The notes under the pieces: generated by a model
The model's input: the letters and a program-made list of their open reading frames with translations, nothing else
Database searches by the model: none
Told to the model about the DNA's origin: nothing
Origin: Runella sp.
GTDB lineage: Bacteria; Bacteroidota; Bacteroidia; Cytophagales; Spirosomataceae
Assembly (NCBI RefSeq): GCF_027484545.1
Contig: NZ_JAIXST010000329.1
Span: 1-34,653 of the forward strand
Direction of reading: 5' to 3'
Length of the DNA stretch: 34,653 bases
Made by a program: the position numbers and the translations under genes
Shown: piece after piece, positions 14,515 to 22,790 of the stretch
Layout: every line of letters starts with the position of its first letter
How positions within the stretch are numbered: the stretch's first letter is position 1

Positions 14515-14744
14515 GCGGCTGTAATGAGAATTTTAGTATTTTCTTCCCGATTGGCGGCAAACGCCAAAGCCGCCAAAATGTCTTGGCGGGTAAGATGCGG
14601 AAAGTCTTCAATGATTTCTTCAAAGCTCATATCGCTTGCCAGCCAGCCTAAGATATCCCATACTGCAATTCTTGTACCTTTGATACAAGGTTTGCCAAAA
14701 CGAATTTCAGGATTAATACTAATACGTTCCTGTAACTTTTCCAT
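14511..14744 (-). CDS. DUF433 antitoxin-like protein (pair 2)
   Basis: A 77-residue protein from ATG 14744, chosen because a purine-rich ribosome site (AGAGGGAA) lies just upstream and the DUF433 domain begins at once (RISINPEIRFGKPCIKGTRI). A longer frame back to 14840 would add a non-conserved extension. The helix PHLTRQDILAALAFAA matches the first copy (PHINQEDISAVFLYAA). It is presumed to bind and neutralise the adjacent PIN-like protein. Confidence 0.83.
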   Translation of the reverse strand: MEKLQERISINPEIRFGKPCIKGTRIAVWDILGWLASDMSFEEIIEDFPHLTRQDILAALAFAANREENTKILITAA

Positions 14745-14821
14745 AATTCCCTCTTTTTTCTTCAAATATACATTTTTCTCTTTTTGTTGCATTGAAATGA
14801 GTCCTTCTTTGAAAGTTACGC

Positions 14822-14857
14822 AAAAAAATAGCCGAGACACTGCGTAGTGCCTCGGCT
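14822..14857 (-). terminator. Rho-independent terminator of the M1 peptidase gene
   Basis: On the minus strand the stem AGCCGAG...CTCGGCT (14851-14857 with 14830-14836), with an inner CACT/AGTG pair and a GCGT-type loop, is followed by a run of seven T residues (complement of A14822-14828). It lies 20 bases past the peptidase stop at 14878. Confidence 0.78.
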
Positions 14858-14877
14858 TTATATGAGTTTAAGGATTG

Positions 14878-16857
14878 TTAATTTTCGTCAGGTGAAATAA
14901 ATCGGGCCGGCCGCCAGGTGTTGTTGCGGGGATTGATATCGGGAGTTTGAGAATCTGGATCGATGGTAACGGATTTGAGTGGGGTCTTGGTCGTAGATTT
15001 GAAAGTCCATGTACCGCTACGCTGCCAAACTTCAACGGGAAGTTGAACCCGCGTTTTTTTGCCACCTGCTTCTTCGAGTTCAACCACGGCCGGCATCGCC
15101 CATTGGTCTAAGTTTTCAATCGTAATAATGGCTCCCTTCGTTGGATTTTGCTCCACATATTGAACCTCTTTTACGGATTGGTCAAGCTTGTAGTTTTCAT
15201 AAAACCAGCCTTTCCAAAACCAGCCTAAATCTTCTCCGGAGCCGTCTTCCATGCTCCTGAAAAAGTCGTAAGGAGTAGGGTGTTTGTAGGCCCAACGCTT
15301 GGCGTATTGTTTGAACGCATAGTCAAAACGGTCGCGACCAACTACTACTTCGCGAAGTAGTTTGAGACCGATAGCGGGTTTGTAATAGGCATCCCAGCCC
15401 AGATTAGTGACTTTGATTACGTCCGGGATCGTTAAAATGGGGTCGGCACCTTCACGGAAAAGAGTAGGGGCAATGTTTTGAATGTCATCCAAACGATCGC
15501 GGTTGTATTCTCCGTCGTTGAAAGCTTCGGTAGAAAGCATATTGATAAAGGTATTGAAACCTTCGTCCATCCACGCAAATTTACGTTCGTTATTTCCCAC
15601 AATCATCGGAAACCACGTATGCCCAAATTCGTGGTCAGTTACCCCCCAAAGTGCGTCTTTTTTGTCGTTATGAGCGCAAAATACAATGCCTGGATATTCC
15701 ATCCCGCCTACAATTCCTGCTACATTGGTAGCGACGGGATACGGGAATTCGAGCAAATATTTAGAATAGAACTCCAAACAGCCTTTCACGTATTCGGTAG
15801 AGCGTCCCCAACTGTCATTGCCGCCATTTTCGGCAGGATATACCGACTGTGCCAAAGTAGGTTTGCCACTTGGTAAGTTCATTTTGGCGGCATCCCATAC
15901 AAAAGCGGGTGAGGTAGCCCATGCCACATCGCGGGCATTTTGACAACGAAATTTCCATGTTAACATACCATCCTGCTTTGGACGTGAGCTTTTGTCCTTC
16001 ACTTCTTTTTCCGAACGAATCATGACCGTTTTGTCGCTCTTACGGGCTTCTTCCAGTCGTTTCAATTGGTCAGAAGTAAGTACTTCTGACGGGTTCATCA
16101 ACTCGCCCGAACCTGCTACAATATGATTCCAAGGCACGGTAACGCTGTATTCGTAGTCGCCATAGTCCAAATAAAACTCTCCTGCACCGAGGTAAGGAAG
16201 TACGTTCCAGCCTTCAATGTCGTCAAAGACGCACATGCGAGGGTACCATTGGGCTATTTCGTACACGATGCCGTTGCGAGTTTCAAGCTTACCCATGCGG
16301 TCGGAGGCGTAAGAGGGGATTTTGAAAGTGTATGCTACTTTGATTTTCAAGTTTTCACCCCCTGCTTTGAGCGGCTCGGCCAACCGGATTTGCATTCGAG
16401 TGTCATCAATGATAAACTCGGCAGGAACAGTTTTGGCTTTTCCCTGTTGAATTGTGACAGCGCTAATGGTATAACCACCTTCAAAACCCGAATTGCCGTA
16501 GCGACCGCCGCTGAGTGGCGTAGTTTTGCCGCTGCGAGAGTTGTCGTTGAACGCATTTTGGTCCAATTGCAGCCACACAAACGGAAGTGTTTCTGGGCTG
16601 TTGTTAGTATAAGTTATTTCGACTTCACCAGTGATTGAATTAGCGGCTTCATCAAGTGTAACAGCGATTTTGTAATCGGCACGGTTTTGCCAATAGCGCG
16701 GTCCCGGAGCACCGCTTCCTGACCGAAACTCATTGGCAGGTTGGTAGTTGAACAACGGATTGAACAATACGTGCGGGTCGTATTTGGTGGTGGGGTTTTG
16801 GGCTTGCACTGAGGCGGCAAGGCTTACCAAAAATAAAAAACAGAGGTGACGGAACAT
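14878..16857 (-). CDS. M1-family metallopeptidase
   Basis: A 659-residue protein from ATG 16857, which gives a clean signal peptide ([20 protein letters not shown]); a start at 16950 would bury it. The zinc site HEFGH (409-413) and the third ligand E432 in WMDEGFN, 18 residues further, fit the M1 signature HEXXH-X18-E. Upstream is GGMEYPGI, the position of the M1 exopeptidase GxMEN motif, here altered to GGMEY, and downstream [10 protein letters not shown] probably carries the catalytic tyrosine. The N-terminal domain is the usual M1 beta-saddle. It should be a periplasmic or secreted aminopeptidase-like enzyme; the GGMEY change means substrate preference may differ from classic aminopeptidase N. 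Its own terminator follows. Confidence 0.9.
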   Translation of the reverse strand: MFRHLCFLFLVSLAASVQAQNPTTKYDPHVLFNPLFNYQPANEFRSGSGAPGPRYWQNRADYKIAVTLDEAANSITGEVEITYTNNSPETLPFVWLQLDQNAFNDNSRSGKTTPLSGGRYGNSGFEGGYTISAVTIQQGKAKTVPAEFIIDDTRMQIRLAEPLKAGGENLKIKVAYTFKIPSYASDRMGKLETRNGIVYEIAQWYPRMCVFDDIEGWNVLPYLGAGEFYLDYGDYEYSVTVPWNHIVAGSGELMNPSEVLTSDQLKRLEEARKSDKTVMIRSEKEVKDKSSRPKQDGMLTWKFRCQNARDVAWATSPAFVWDAAKMNLPSGKPTLAQSVYPAENGGNDSWGRSTEYVKGCLEFYSKYLLEFPYPVATNVAGIVGGMEYPGIVFCAHNDKKDALWGVTDHEFGHTWFPMIVGNNERKFAWMDEGFNTFINMLSTEAFNDGEYNRDRLDDIQNIAPTLFREGADPILTIPDVIKVTNLGWDAYYKPAIGLKLLREVVVGRDRFDYAFKQYAKRWAYKHPTPYDFFRSMEDGSGEDLGWFWKGWFYENYKLDQSVKEVQYVEQNPTKGAIITIENLDQWAMPAVVELEEAGGKKTRVQLPVEVWQRSGTWTFKSTTKTPLKSVTIDPDSQTPDINPRNNTWRPARFISPDEN

Positions 16858-17065
16858 TTTAGTGAAATTTGCAGAAAAACGAAGGTAATGCAGAAATGTT
16901 GTAAAAAGTAAAAACACAAACATAATCAACAAAAACGGGCTCACTTTCACCCAATTTGGAGGAGAAATGAATCAGTAAGCTGAAAGATTGGTTTACTTGG
17001 TATCCGGTTTTAAATTGATTTATAGTTTAAAATCGACAATCTCAAATCAGCAATCGTAAATTCCA

Positions 17066-18088
17066 ATGGCTCTCAATAAAATTCCTGTCAATGTTATTAC
17101 TGGTTTTCTCGGTGTGGGCAAAACAACTACCCTGCAAAACATCCTCAAACGCAAACCTGCCGATGAACGTTGGGCGCTCATTATCAATGAATTTGGAGCT
17201 GTATCCATTGATCATACCGCGTTTGCAGGAGCCGATGAAAACGGTTTGATTGTCAAAGAAATAGCAGGCGGCTGCATCTGCTGTACGGCCAATTTGCCCA
17301 TGCAAATGACCTTAACGTTGGTTTTGCGTCAGGTTAAACCGCACCGTATTTTGATTGAACCCACGGGCATCGGCCATCCTGAAACCATTTTGGATATGTT
17401 GCGCGGGAAGTTTTTAAAAGATGTACTTGATGTGCGGGCTACGGTCTGTTTAGTGGATCCGCGACAATGGGAGAATGAAGATTATCGCGAGCACGAAACG
17501 TTTATTGACCAAATTACGCTGGCCGATGTGCTGATTGCCAACAAGATAGATTTGGCGGGAGAAAAGCTGACGCAGGAATTTGTGGAATGGGCCAGGGATC
17601 TTTTCCCTCCTAAAATTTTGATTGGAGCCGTTGAACAGGGAGACATTGACCCGAATTGGTTGAATATTGAGCCTTTTCCCAACCGTAAAGCCCTGCATCC
17701 TCAGGCGCACGACTACGAACATCACCACCATCATCATACTGAGGAGTTGCCGATTCCACAAATTGGGAAGCCATTGATGCGGGAGAGTCATGGGCTGGGA
17801 CGTTACAGTTGTGGGTGGGTGTTTTCGCCGGATGAGGTATTTGAATTACCCAAACTAAAAGCGTGGATTTCCTCCCTTCAAAACGTAGAACGGGTCAAAG
17901 GGGCGTTTAGGACGGGCGTAGATTGGGTATTGATTAATGCCGTGCGCGGAGAATTTTCGATTGAATATTTAGCGTATCGGCGCGATAGTCGCGTAGAGTG
18001 TATTTCGGCAAATCCGTTGCCTTGGAAGACGCTGGAAGATGGTTTGAAAGGGTGTATTTTATCTATTCCCGAAAAAACAGAGGTGTGA
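17066..18088 (+). CDS. CobW/ZNG1-family metal-chaperone GTPase
   Basis: A 340-residue COG0523 GTPase. The P-loop is GFLGVGKT (13-20), the metal-binding CICC motif is at 70-73, followed by IEPTGIGHP (Walker B/switch region) and NKID (guanine specificity). The C-terminal CobW_C domain (about 245-335) includes VKGAFRTGVDWVLINAVRG. A histidine run (H219-H224, within EHHHHHHTEE) between the domains is a natural metal-binding loop typical of zinc-related members. The family delivers metals, often zinc, to client proteins using GTP. The gene overlaps the start of the following membrane-protein gene. Confidence 0.9.
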   Translation: MALNKIPVNVITGFLGVGKTTTLQNILKRKPADERWALIINEFGAVSIDHTAFAGADENGLIVKEIAGGCICCTANLPMQMTLTLVLRQVKPHRILIEPTGIGHPETILDMLRGKFLKDVLDVRATVCLVDPRQWENEDYREHETFIDQITLADVLIANKIDLAGEKLTQEFVEWARDLFPPKILIGAVEQGDIDPNWLNIEPFPNRKALHPQAHDYEHHHHHHTEELPIPQIGKPLMRESHGLGRYSCGWVFSPDEVFELPKLKAWISSLQNVERVKGAFRTGVDWVLINAVRGEFSIEYLAYRRDSRVECISANPLPWKTLEDGLKGCILSIPEKTEV

Positions 18089-19401
18089 AAAAGTACGGTT
18101 GGATAGTGGCTTCACTTACTGCTTTGGCGGTGTATCTGCTTTATGCTTACTTCCAGCCTACCTATTCCTATCACCTGCTCGACTCACGCTACGACGCTCT
18201 CAAATACGCCAAAGCCTACGACTATTTCAACGATTTTGCTACAGACTATCAATTATCTTTTCCCTTCAACACCCGAATTTTGATGCCTTGGTTGGCAGCT
18301 CAACTGCCTTTCAATGACCTGAAAATGGATTTTGTTTGGCTCAATGGTCTGTTTATTGTGCTTACCGTTGGAGTTCTGACTTTCGTTTGGCAAAAACTGC
18401 AAATTCGTCTTTCTCTGATTTTGCTCGGGCTATTTTGGGCGCTTTTTCACTGGAAAGGATTGGTACGTATGTACCTGCCCGACCCCTTAACAGCGGATGT
18501 AGGCGGGTATTTTTGGTTAACCTCATCCCTAACCCTTCTCCTTGTAGGAGAAGGGGATAACGTTCCAATTTTCAATTGGAATAGGTTAGTTAAAGCGTGT
18601 TTTTGGATTTTGACGGCTGTTTTGGGAACCTTGCAGAAAGAATCTTTTATTGCGGTTCTGGGCGTAACGGCATTTTGGGGAGCTTTGAGTTTGTGGTTTG
18701 TGCGGACACCAACCGTGGCAAGAGAAACGCAAAAAGATGCTTCCAGCATGACAAAAGATACGCTTTTGACATTGCTCTCGGCATTTTTAATTGCGGTTTT
18801 AGCACATTATTTGGTTTCGTTTTTCTTTCCCGCTTCCACTTCGGATTGGCGAAATAATTCTCTAATCAGTCTTTCTCGTGGTGTTAAACGCTACATCCTA
18901 CAGCCTGAGTTATTTTTACGCCTTCCCATCAGCTGGTTATTGGCTTACGGAACGCTTTGGTTAGCGCTTCTTCGTTCTTCTTCTCCCTCACTATTACCCC
19001 ATTCTCACTACTCTCAGCGACGGCTGCCGCTCCTGACTCCTCACTTCTGTCTTTGGCTCCTTCTAAGTGTTTTTGGTGGTGGGGATACCACACGGATTTT
19101 GTTCAACGGAATGCCCTTTGTGCTGACGTTTCTACTTTTGAAATTGAATCAACAACCAAAATGGGTAGTTTGGTACCTCCTGTTTACCTCGCTTCCATTG
19201 ATGCGTCTCAATGAATTAGAACCTGATCTGGGATTATATCCGCAAGCTACGCAGCGTTGGTGCGTTGAATGTTGGACGTTAAGAGAAAGTTGGGAATATT
19301 GGGTGTATGCTATTGCTGTTTTAGCGGGTTACTACTACTTTTTGCGTCGCTTTGGAACCGTCAGTCGTGATAAAACGAACCACGTAAACGCCGGTGGCTA
19401 A
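18085..19401 (+). CDS. Polytopic membrane protein of unknown function
   Basis: I start it at GTG 18085, which overlaps the cobW stop (GTGTGA); the frame is open further upstream but only inside cobW. The product is about 438 residues with roughly ten hydrophobic segments, beginning WIVASLTALAVYLLYAYF. A loop carries FPFNTRILMPWLAA, and GLVRMYLPDPLTAD follows a later segment, resembling extracytoplasmic loops of polyprenyl-linked glycosyltransferases, but I cannot name a family. Two non-membrane inserts are odd: residues near 150-165 are encoded by two tandem palindromes, and residues near 295-315 are Ser/Pro/Leu-rich, encoded by C/T-rich DNA. The 3' end overlaps the convergent FG-GAP gene by 81 bp. 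Confidence 0.65.
   Translation: MKKYGWIVASLTALAVYLLYAYFQPTYSYHLLDSRYDALKYAKAYDYFNDFATDYQLSFPFNTRILMPWLAAQLPFNDLKMDFVWLNGLFIVLTVGVLTFVWQKLQIRLSLILLGLFWALFHWKGLVRMYLPDPLTADVGGYFWLTSSLTLLLVGEGDNVPIFNWNRLVKACFWILTAVLGTLQKESFIAVLGVTAFWGALSLWFVRTPTVARETQKDASSMTKDTLLTLLSAFLIAVLAHYLVSFFFPASTSDWRNNSLISLSRGVKRYILQPELFLRLPISWLLAYGTLWLALLRSSSPSLLPHSHYSQRRLPLLTPHFCLWLLLSVFGGGDTTRILFNGMPFVLTFLLLKLNQQPKWVVWYLLFTSLPLMRLNELEPDLGLYPQATQRWCVECWTLRESWEYWVYAIAVLAGYYYFLRRFGTVSRDKTNHVNAGG
18533..18581. repeat. Tandem palindromic (REP-like) element inside a coding region
   Basis: Palindrome 1: CCCTTCTCCT (18533-18542), loop TGT, AGGAGAAGGG (18546-18555), perfect 10 bp. Palindrome 2: TTCCAATT (18563-18570), loop TTC, AATTGGAA (18574-18581), perfect 8 bp. 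The preceding CCTCATCCCTAA resembles the lead-in of short dispersed palindromes common in Bacteroidota intergenic DNA. Here it is read in frame within the membrane-protein gene. Confidence 0.75.
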
Positions 19402-21645
19402 ATTACTCACATCGAACGCAGATTCTGTAACGATTTGAGTAACCGATTGACTTTGAATAAATTGACCTGTGATTGAATACAGATCCAATTGCCCGGTTGT
19501 GGGCACCTGCACGTATAAAAAATTGGAGGTAGGATTGGGGAAAACAATAAACTGCAGGTTTTCGGTCGGAATAGTGACTTTGGTAGAAGTATTCTTTAAA
19601 AATTTGATTCCCCCCGTATTACTTCCAATGAGCAGTTCGGGCAGTTGATCTCCGTCCAAATCCCCTACGGCTGGGAATAAACCCATTCCTATTTTTGTAA
19701 ATTCAGGCTTACCTGAATACTCGTTGAAAATCAAACTGCTGTCACTTTTTAGAATAGCATCAGGCTTAGTAAAATTTTGATATACCCGCACTTTTCCCGA
19801 TAAATCTGCCATAATCAATTCAGGCTGACGGTCGCCATTGAGGTCGGCTGCGACCATGCCTTGGGAGCGTTTCTCGAAATCAACGTCTAATCCCCCGAAA
19901 ATTTCACTTTTGAGTTCGTATTTTGGATTCAGGGTAGTGCCTGTGTTATGGTGATACTCTACGTTGCCGGAGTTTTTACTTACCAATACGTCCAATTTTC
20001 CATCTTGGTCAATGTCATAATACAGTAGGTTTTCGCCATTGGCCAAATTTTGAGGATTGACAAGTTTGGTAAGGCGAGTTGTGTCCATCTGCATTGCCCG
20101 TCCACGCGGAGCGGTATTGGGTACATATCGAATGTCCATGCCCTTAAAAGTGCTTGCCCAAAATCCAAAATCAGTAGTTCCGTCACCGTTTAGGTCTGCA
20201 AAAAAAGGTTTTGTATTGACCAACAACAAATTTTCTGTATTTAATAATCGGTTGCCAAGATTCAAATAATCGGTAGTGACGAGTTCAAACTGAGCTTGAG
20301 TAGAGCTTCCTGTATTTCGGTAAAAATAGATGCTTGCTCGGTAGCCCTTTGAAGTACGAGTACCTCCGTATCCCACAAACAAATCCAAATCGCCATCACC
20401 ATCTGCATCCATTAAGGCCGGGGTCGCATTTTCTCCCAAATCAATCATCCCCTCCTGCAAAAAATCAGATTGACGGTACACAAATTTGGGCTGTACATCC
20501 GTGCCTTCGTTGCGATAAAACCAATTGGACTGTCGTAAATTGATGAGCGCATTGCTGGCAATATCGGTACTGCTTGGCGAAGCTACCAAATCCCGAATTC
20601 CGTCTCCGTCCAAATCTTCCACGTACGCAGAAGGAAAAATAGGAAAATTGATAGGGGTTTGGGTGGGGAAAGCAGATTCTATGCTGCTAATCAGTGCTTT
20701 CATGCCATTGCCGCCTGTATTTTTAAGTTTGGTTACGTTATCGCAGGCGATGTGTCCGTGTAAAAAATCCTTTAACCCATCTCCGTCAATATCTCCCACC
20801 CACATTGTATTGCCTTGGTGTTGCACTCGGGCATAGGATAAAGGTGCCATCGCTTCGCGCAGCGTGGATGGGCTGGTTCGCAACGGCTCCAAAAATTGAG
20901 CAGGAGCATCGGCAGGTTGTAAATTCAGGTCATATTTGTCGCAAAACGAAGTGGCCGCAAAGCGTCCCCAATTGGTGGTCATTTTACGAAAAACAAAAGG
21001 TTGGCTGCTGTTTTGTTCCTTGCTGAAATTCTGGTGTAATTCGACCGAAGCGCCCGTAAAATCAAACGTTAAAATATCAATATCACCGTCGTCGTCAATG
21101 TCGGTAATGGCGGGCAGGTCGGTGGAAGGGACGTATAAGTTGATATTGCCAGAAAATCCTTGGGTCAGAATCGGATTGGCAATCAATTGCCAGGCAAATC
21201 CGTTGGCATTGGCTACGTTTTTAAATACTCGGATACCTGCGTTGGTACTGGTAAAGAGGTCCTTACGTCCGTCGCGGTCGTAATCAACCAACAATAGCCA
21301 ATACAGCAAATCGTTGGGGAAAAGAATTTCGTACTTGGGAGCGTATTTCCAAGTAACTGTGTTTCCATTTTTTACGGCTAAAAAAGTACTGATTTGATGA
21401 TTGCCCCGGTCAAAAATGACCAAATCTTCCACGCCGTCAGTGTCCAAGTGCATTTTGGAAAACTGAGCGCTGTTAAGGCCCCCAGCCCAAGGATTACTCA
21501 ATGGAACACCGTTTGAAACCACTTTGGATGAATTGTCCCAACGGAAAGAAAAGGTTTGGGCAGATGCGTCAACTACAAAGAATACACTGAAAAGGCAGAG
21601 CAGATAAGTAAGAAAATGTATGTTGACCCGTACAATCTGAGACAT
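19321..21645 (-). CDS. Secreted FG-GAP/VCBS repeat protein with T9SS sorting domain
   Basis: A 774-residue secreted protein. The signal peptide is hydrophobic and ends VVDASAQ (about residue 30). The body carries about ten calcium-binding DxDxDG-type motifs of FG-GAP/VCBS beta-propeller repeats, including DYDRDGRKDL, DIDDDGDIDIL, DIDGDGLKDF, DLDGDGIRDL, DADGDGDLDLF, DLNGDGTTDF, DIDQDGKLDVL and DLDGDQLPELL. The last ~75 residues are a type A Por sorting domain (FIVFPNPTSNFLYV, LYSITGQ, LATGVYVVRF, QKVVVTR). It is therefore predicted to be exported by the type IX system and anchored or released at the surface, possibly for adhesion or binding; no catalytic domain is visible. It converges on and overlaps the membrane-protein gene by 81 bp. 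Confidence 0.92.
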   Translation of the reverse strand: MSQIVRVNIHFLTYLLCLFSVFFVVDASAQTFSFRWDNSSKVVSNGVPLSNPWAGGLNSAQFSKMHLDTDGVEDLVIFDRGNHQISTFLAVKNGNTVTWKYAPKYEILFPNDLLYWLLLVDYDRDGRKDLFTSTNAGIRVFKNVANANGFAWQLIANPILTQGFSGNINLYVPSTDLPAITDIDDDGDIDILTFDFTGASVELHQNFSKEQNSSQPFVFRKMTTNWGRFAATSFCDKYDLNLQPADAPAQFLEPLRTSPSTLREAMAPLSYARVQHQGNTMWVGDIDGDGLKDFLHGHIACDNVTKLKNTGGNGMKALISSIESAFPTQTPINFPIFPSAYVEDLDGDGIRDLVASPSSTDIASNALINLRQSNWFYRNEGTDVQPKFVYRQSDFLQEGMIDLGENATPALMDADGDGDLDLFVGYGGTRTSKGYRASIYFYRNTGSSTQAQFELVTTDYLNLGNRLLNTENLLLVNTKPFFADLNGDGTTDFGFWASTFKGMDIRYVPNTAPRGRAMQMDTTRLTKLVNPQNLANGENLLYYDIDQDGKLDVLVSKNSGNVEYHHNTGTTLNPKYELKSEIFGGLDVDFEKRSQGMVAADLNGDRQPELIMADLSGKVRVYQNFTKPDAILKSDSSLIFNEYSGKPEFTKIGMGLFPAVGDLDGDQLPELLIGSNTGGIKFLKNTSTKVTIPTENLQFIVFPNPTSNFLYVQVPTTGQLDLYSITGQFIQSQSVTQIVTESAFDVSNLATGVYVVRFITTDGSKATQKVVVTR

Positions 21646-21695
21646 TCTTATTCCAATTTTTTTGTGAACAAATCGTTCTAAGTAAAAACGTTTTT

Positions 21696-22790
21696 ATGCT
21701 TCAAAAAGTGTTCGCTAATTCTGCCAAATCTTGGCTCTTTTGCGGGTTTCTTACGGCTTCATTGACTACTTTCAGCCAACAAAAATACCATAATCTCGTC
21801 TTGGAAGGGGGTGGTATTCGAGGAATAGCCTATTGCGGCGCGATTCAGGAATTGGAACAACGGGGATTTTTAAAAGATATTCGACGCATTGGCGGTACTT
21901 CGGCAGGAGCGATTCAGGCTTCTCTGCTGTCAGTAGGGTATTCGGCAGCAGAATTGACTGAATTGGTTTCCGAAATGAAAATACAGTCTTTCAACGATGG
22001 ACAATACATCTTTGTAGGGGGTACCCAACGTCTCATTGAACGTTTTGGTTGGTATCGCGGTGATGTTTTTCGAAAATGGATAGCCGAAAAAATTGAGCGA
22101 AAAACGGGCTCTACCGGCTTGACATTCGGGCAGTTGCACGCATTGACGCTGAAAGACAGTTGTTTTAAAGATTTGTACGTAACGGTTACCAACCTGACCC
22201 AACAAAAGGCTATGGTGCTTTCGTACGAGCAATTTCCTGATTTGGTCATTGCCGATGCTGTACGGGCTTCCATGTCTATTCCGCTGTATTATTGTGCGGT
22301 TTTTATGGATAGCACGGGGCGATTTTATTCCCGTCCGCCGCGTACTATACCCGCCGATGTGTTGGTGGATGGCGGCCTGTTGATGAATTATCCCATTGGG
22401 CTTTTTGACAAAAATCGCTTTCTCAGTACTCCACAACCTAATACAGCACCGGACGCTTCTATATTTAATGCCGAAACGTTGGGCTTACGTTTAGAAAGTG
22501 CCGAACAAATCAAGGCGGATGCGCAGAATATGGGGTTGGCTCCGTATCCCATCCGAAGTTTTAAAACGTACATGGGTGCATTTTACAACTTGATTTCAGA
22601 AGCGGCCAATCGCTACAGCCTGCGTCCCGAAGATTTAAAACGTACCATTTCGGTTGATTTTCAGAACATTGGAGGAAAAGTAAGAAAGCTGACAGAGGCC
22701 GAGAAAAACGTCCTGATTGAAAGCGGCAAAAAATGTGTAGGAGAATTTTGCAAACCCGCTTCTGCCACTACCAACCTATCACAAAATTGA
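21696..22790 (+). CDS. Patatin-like phospholipase
   Basis: A 364-residue protein with a putative N-terminal export signal (residues 1-28, hydrophobic FCGFLTASLTTFSQ), then the patatin fold: oxyanion loop GGGIRG (38-43), nucleophile motif GTSAG with S69, and the DGG motif with D225 (LVDGGLLMNYP). These form the Ser-Asp dyad of patatin-type lipid acyl hydrolases. The protein is likely exported or membrane-associated and hydrolyses phospholipid or other acyl esters. It is divergent from the FG-GAP gene (50-bp gap) and its last 12 bases overlap the convergent YjjG gene. Confidence 0.9.
   Translation: MLQKVFANSAKSWLFCGFLTASLTTFSQQKYHNLVLEGGGIRGIAYCGAIQELEQRGFLKDIRRIGGTSAGAIQASLLSVGYSAAELTELVSEMKIQSFNDGQYIFVGGTQRLIERFGWYRGDVFRKWIAEKIERKTGSTGLTFGQLHALTLKDSCFKDLYVTVTNLTQQKAMVLSYEQFPDLVIADAVRASMSIPLYYCAVFMDSTGRFYSRPPRTIPADVLVDGGLLMNYPIGLFDKNRFLSTPQPNTAPDASIFNAETLGLRLESAEQIKADAQNMGLAPYPIRSFKTYMGAFYNLISEAANRYSLRPEDLKRTISVDFQNIGGKVRKLTEAEKNVLIESGKKCVGEFCKPASATTNLSQN

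Noticed and set aside
16123-16638. 171-residue plus-strand frame opposite the M1 peptidase
   Set aside because: The opposite strand encodes a clear peptidase domain; this frame has no recognisable features.
17720-17737. His6 run as a cloning tag or vector artefact
   Set aside because: It is internal, with mixed CAC/CAT codons in a domain linker where COG0523 proteins normally have His-rich loops.
18362-18749. Minus-strand frames within the membrane-protein gene around the palindromes
   Set aside because: They are created by the palindrome's symmetry and lie opposite a coherent hydrophobic coding frame.
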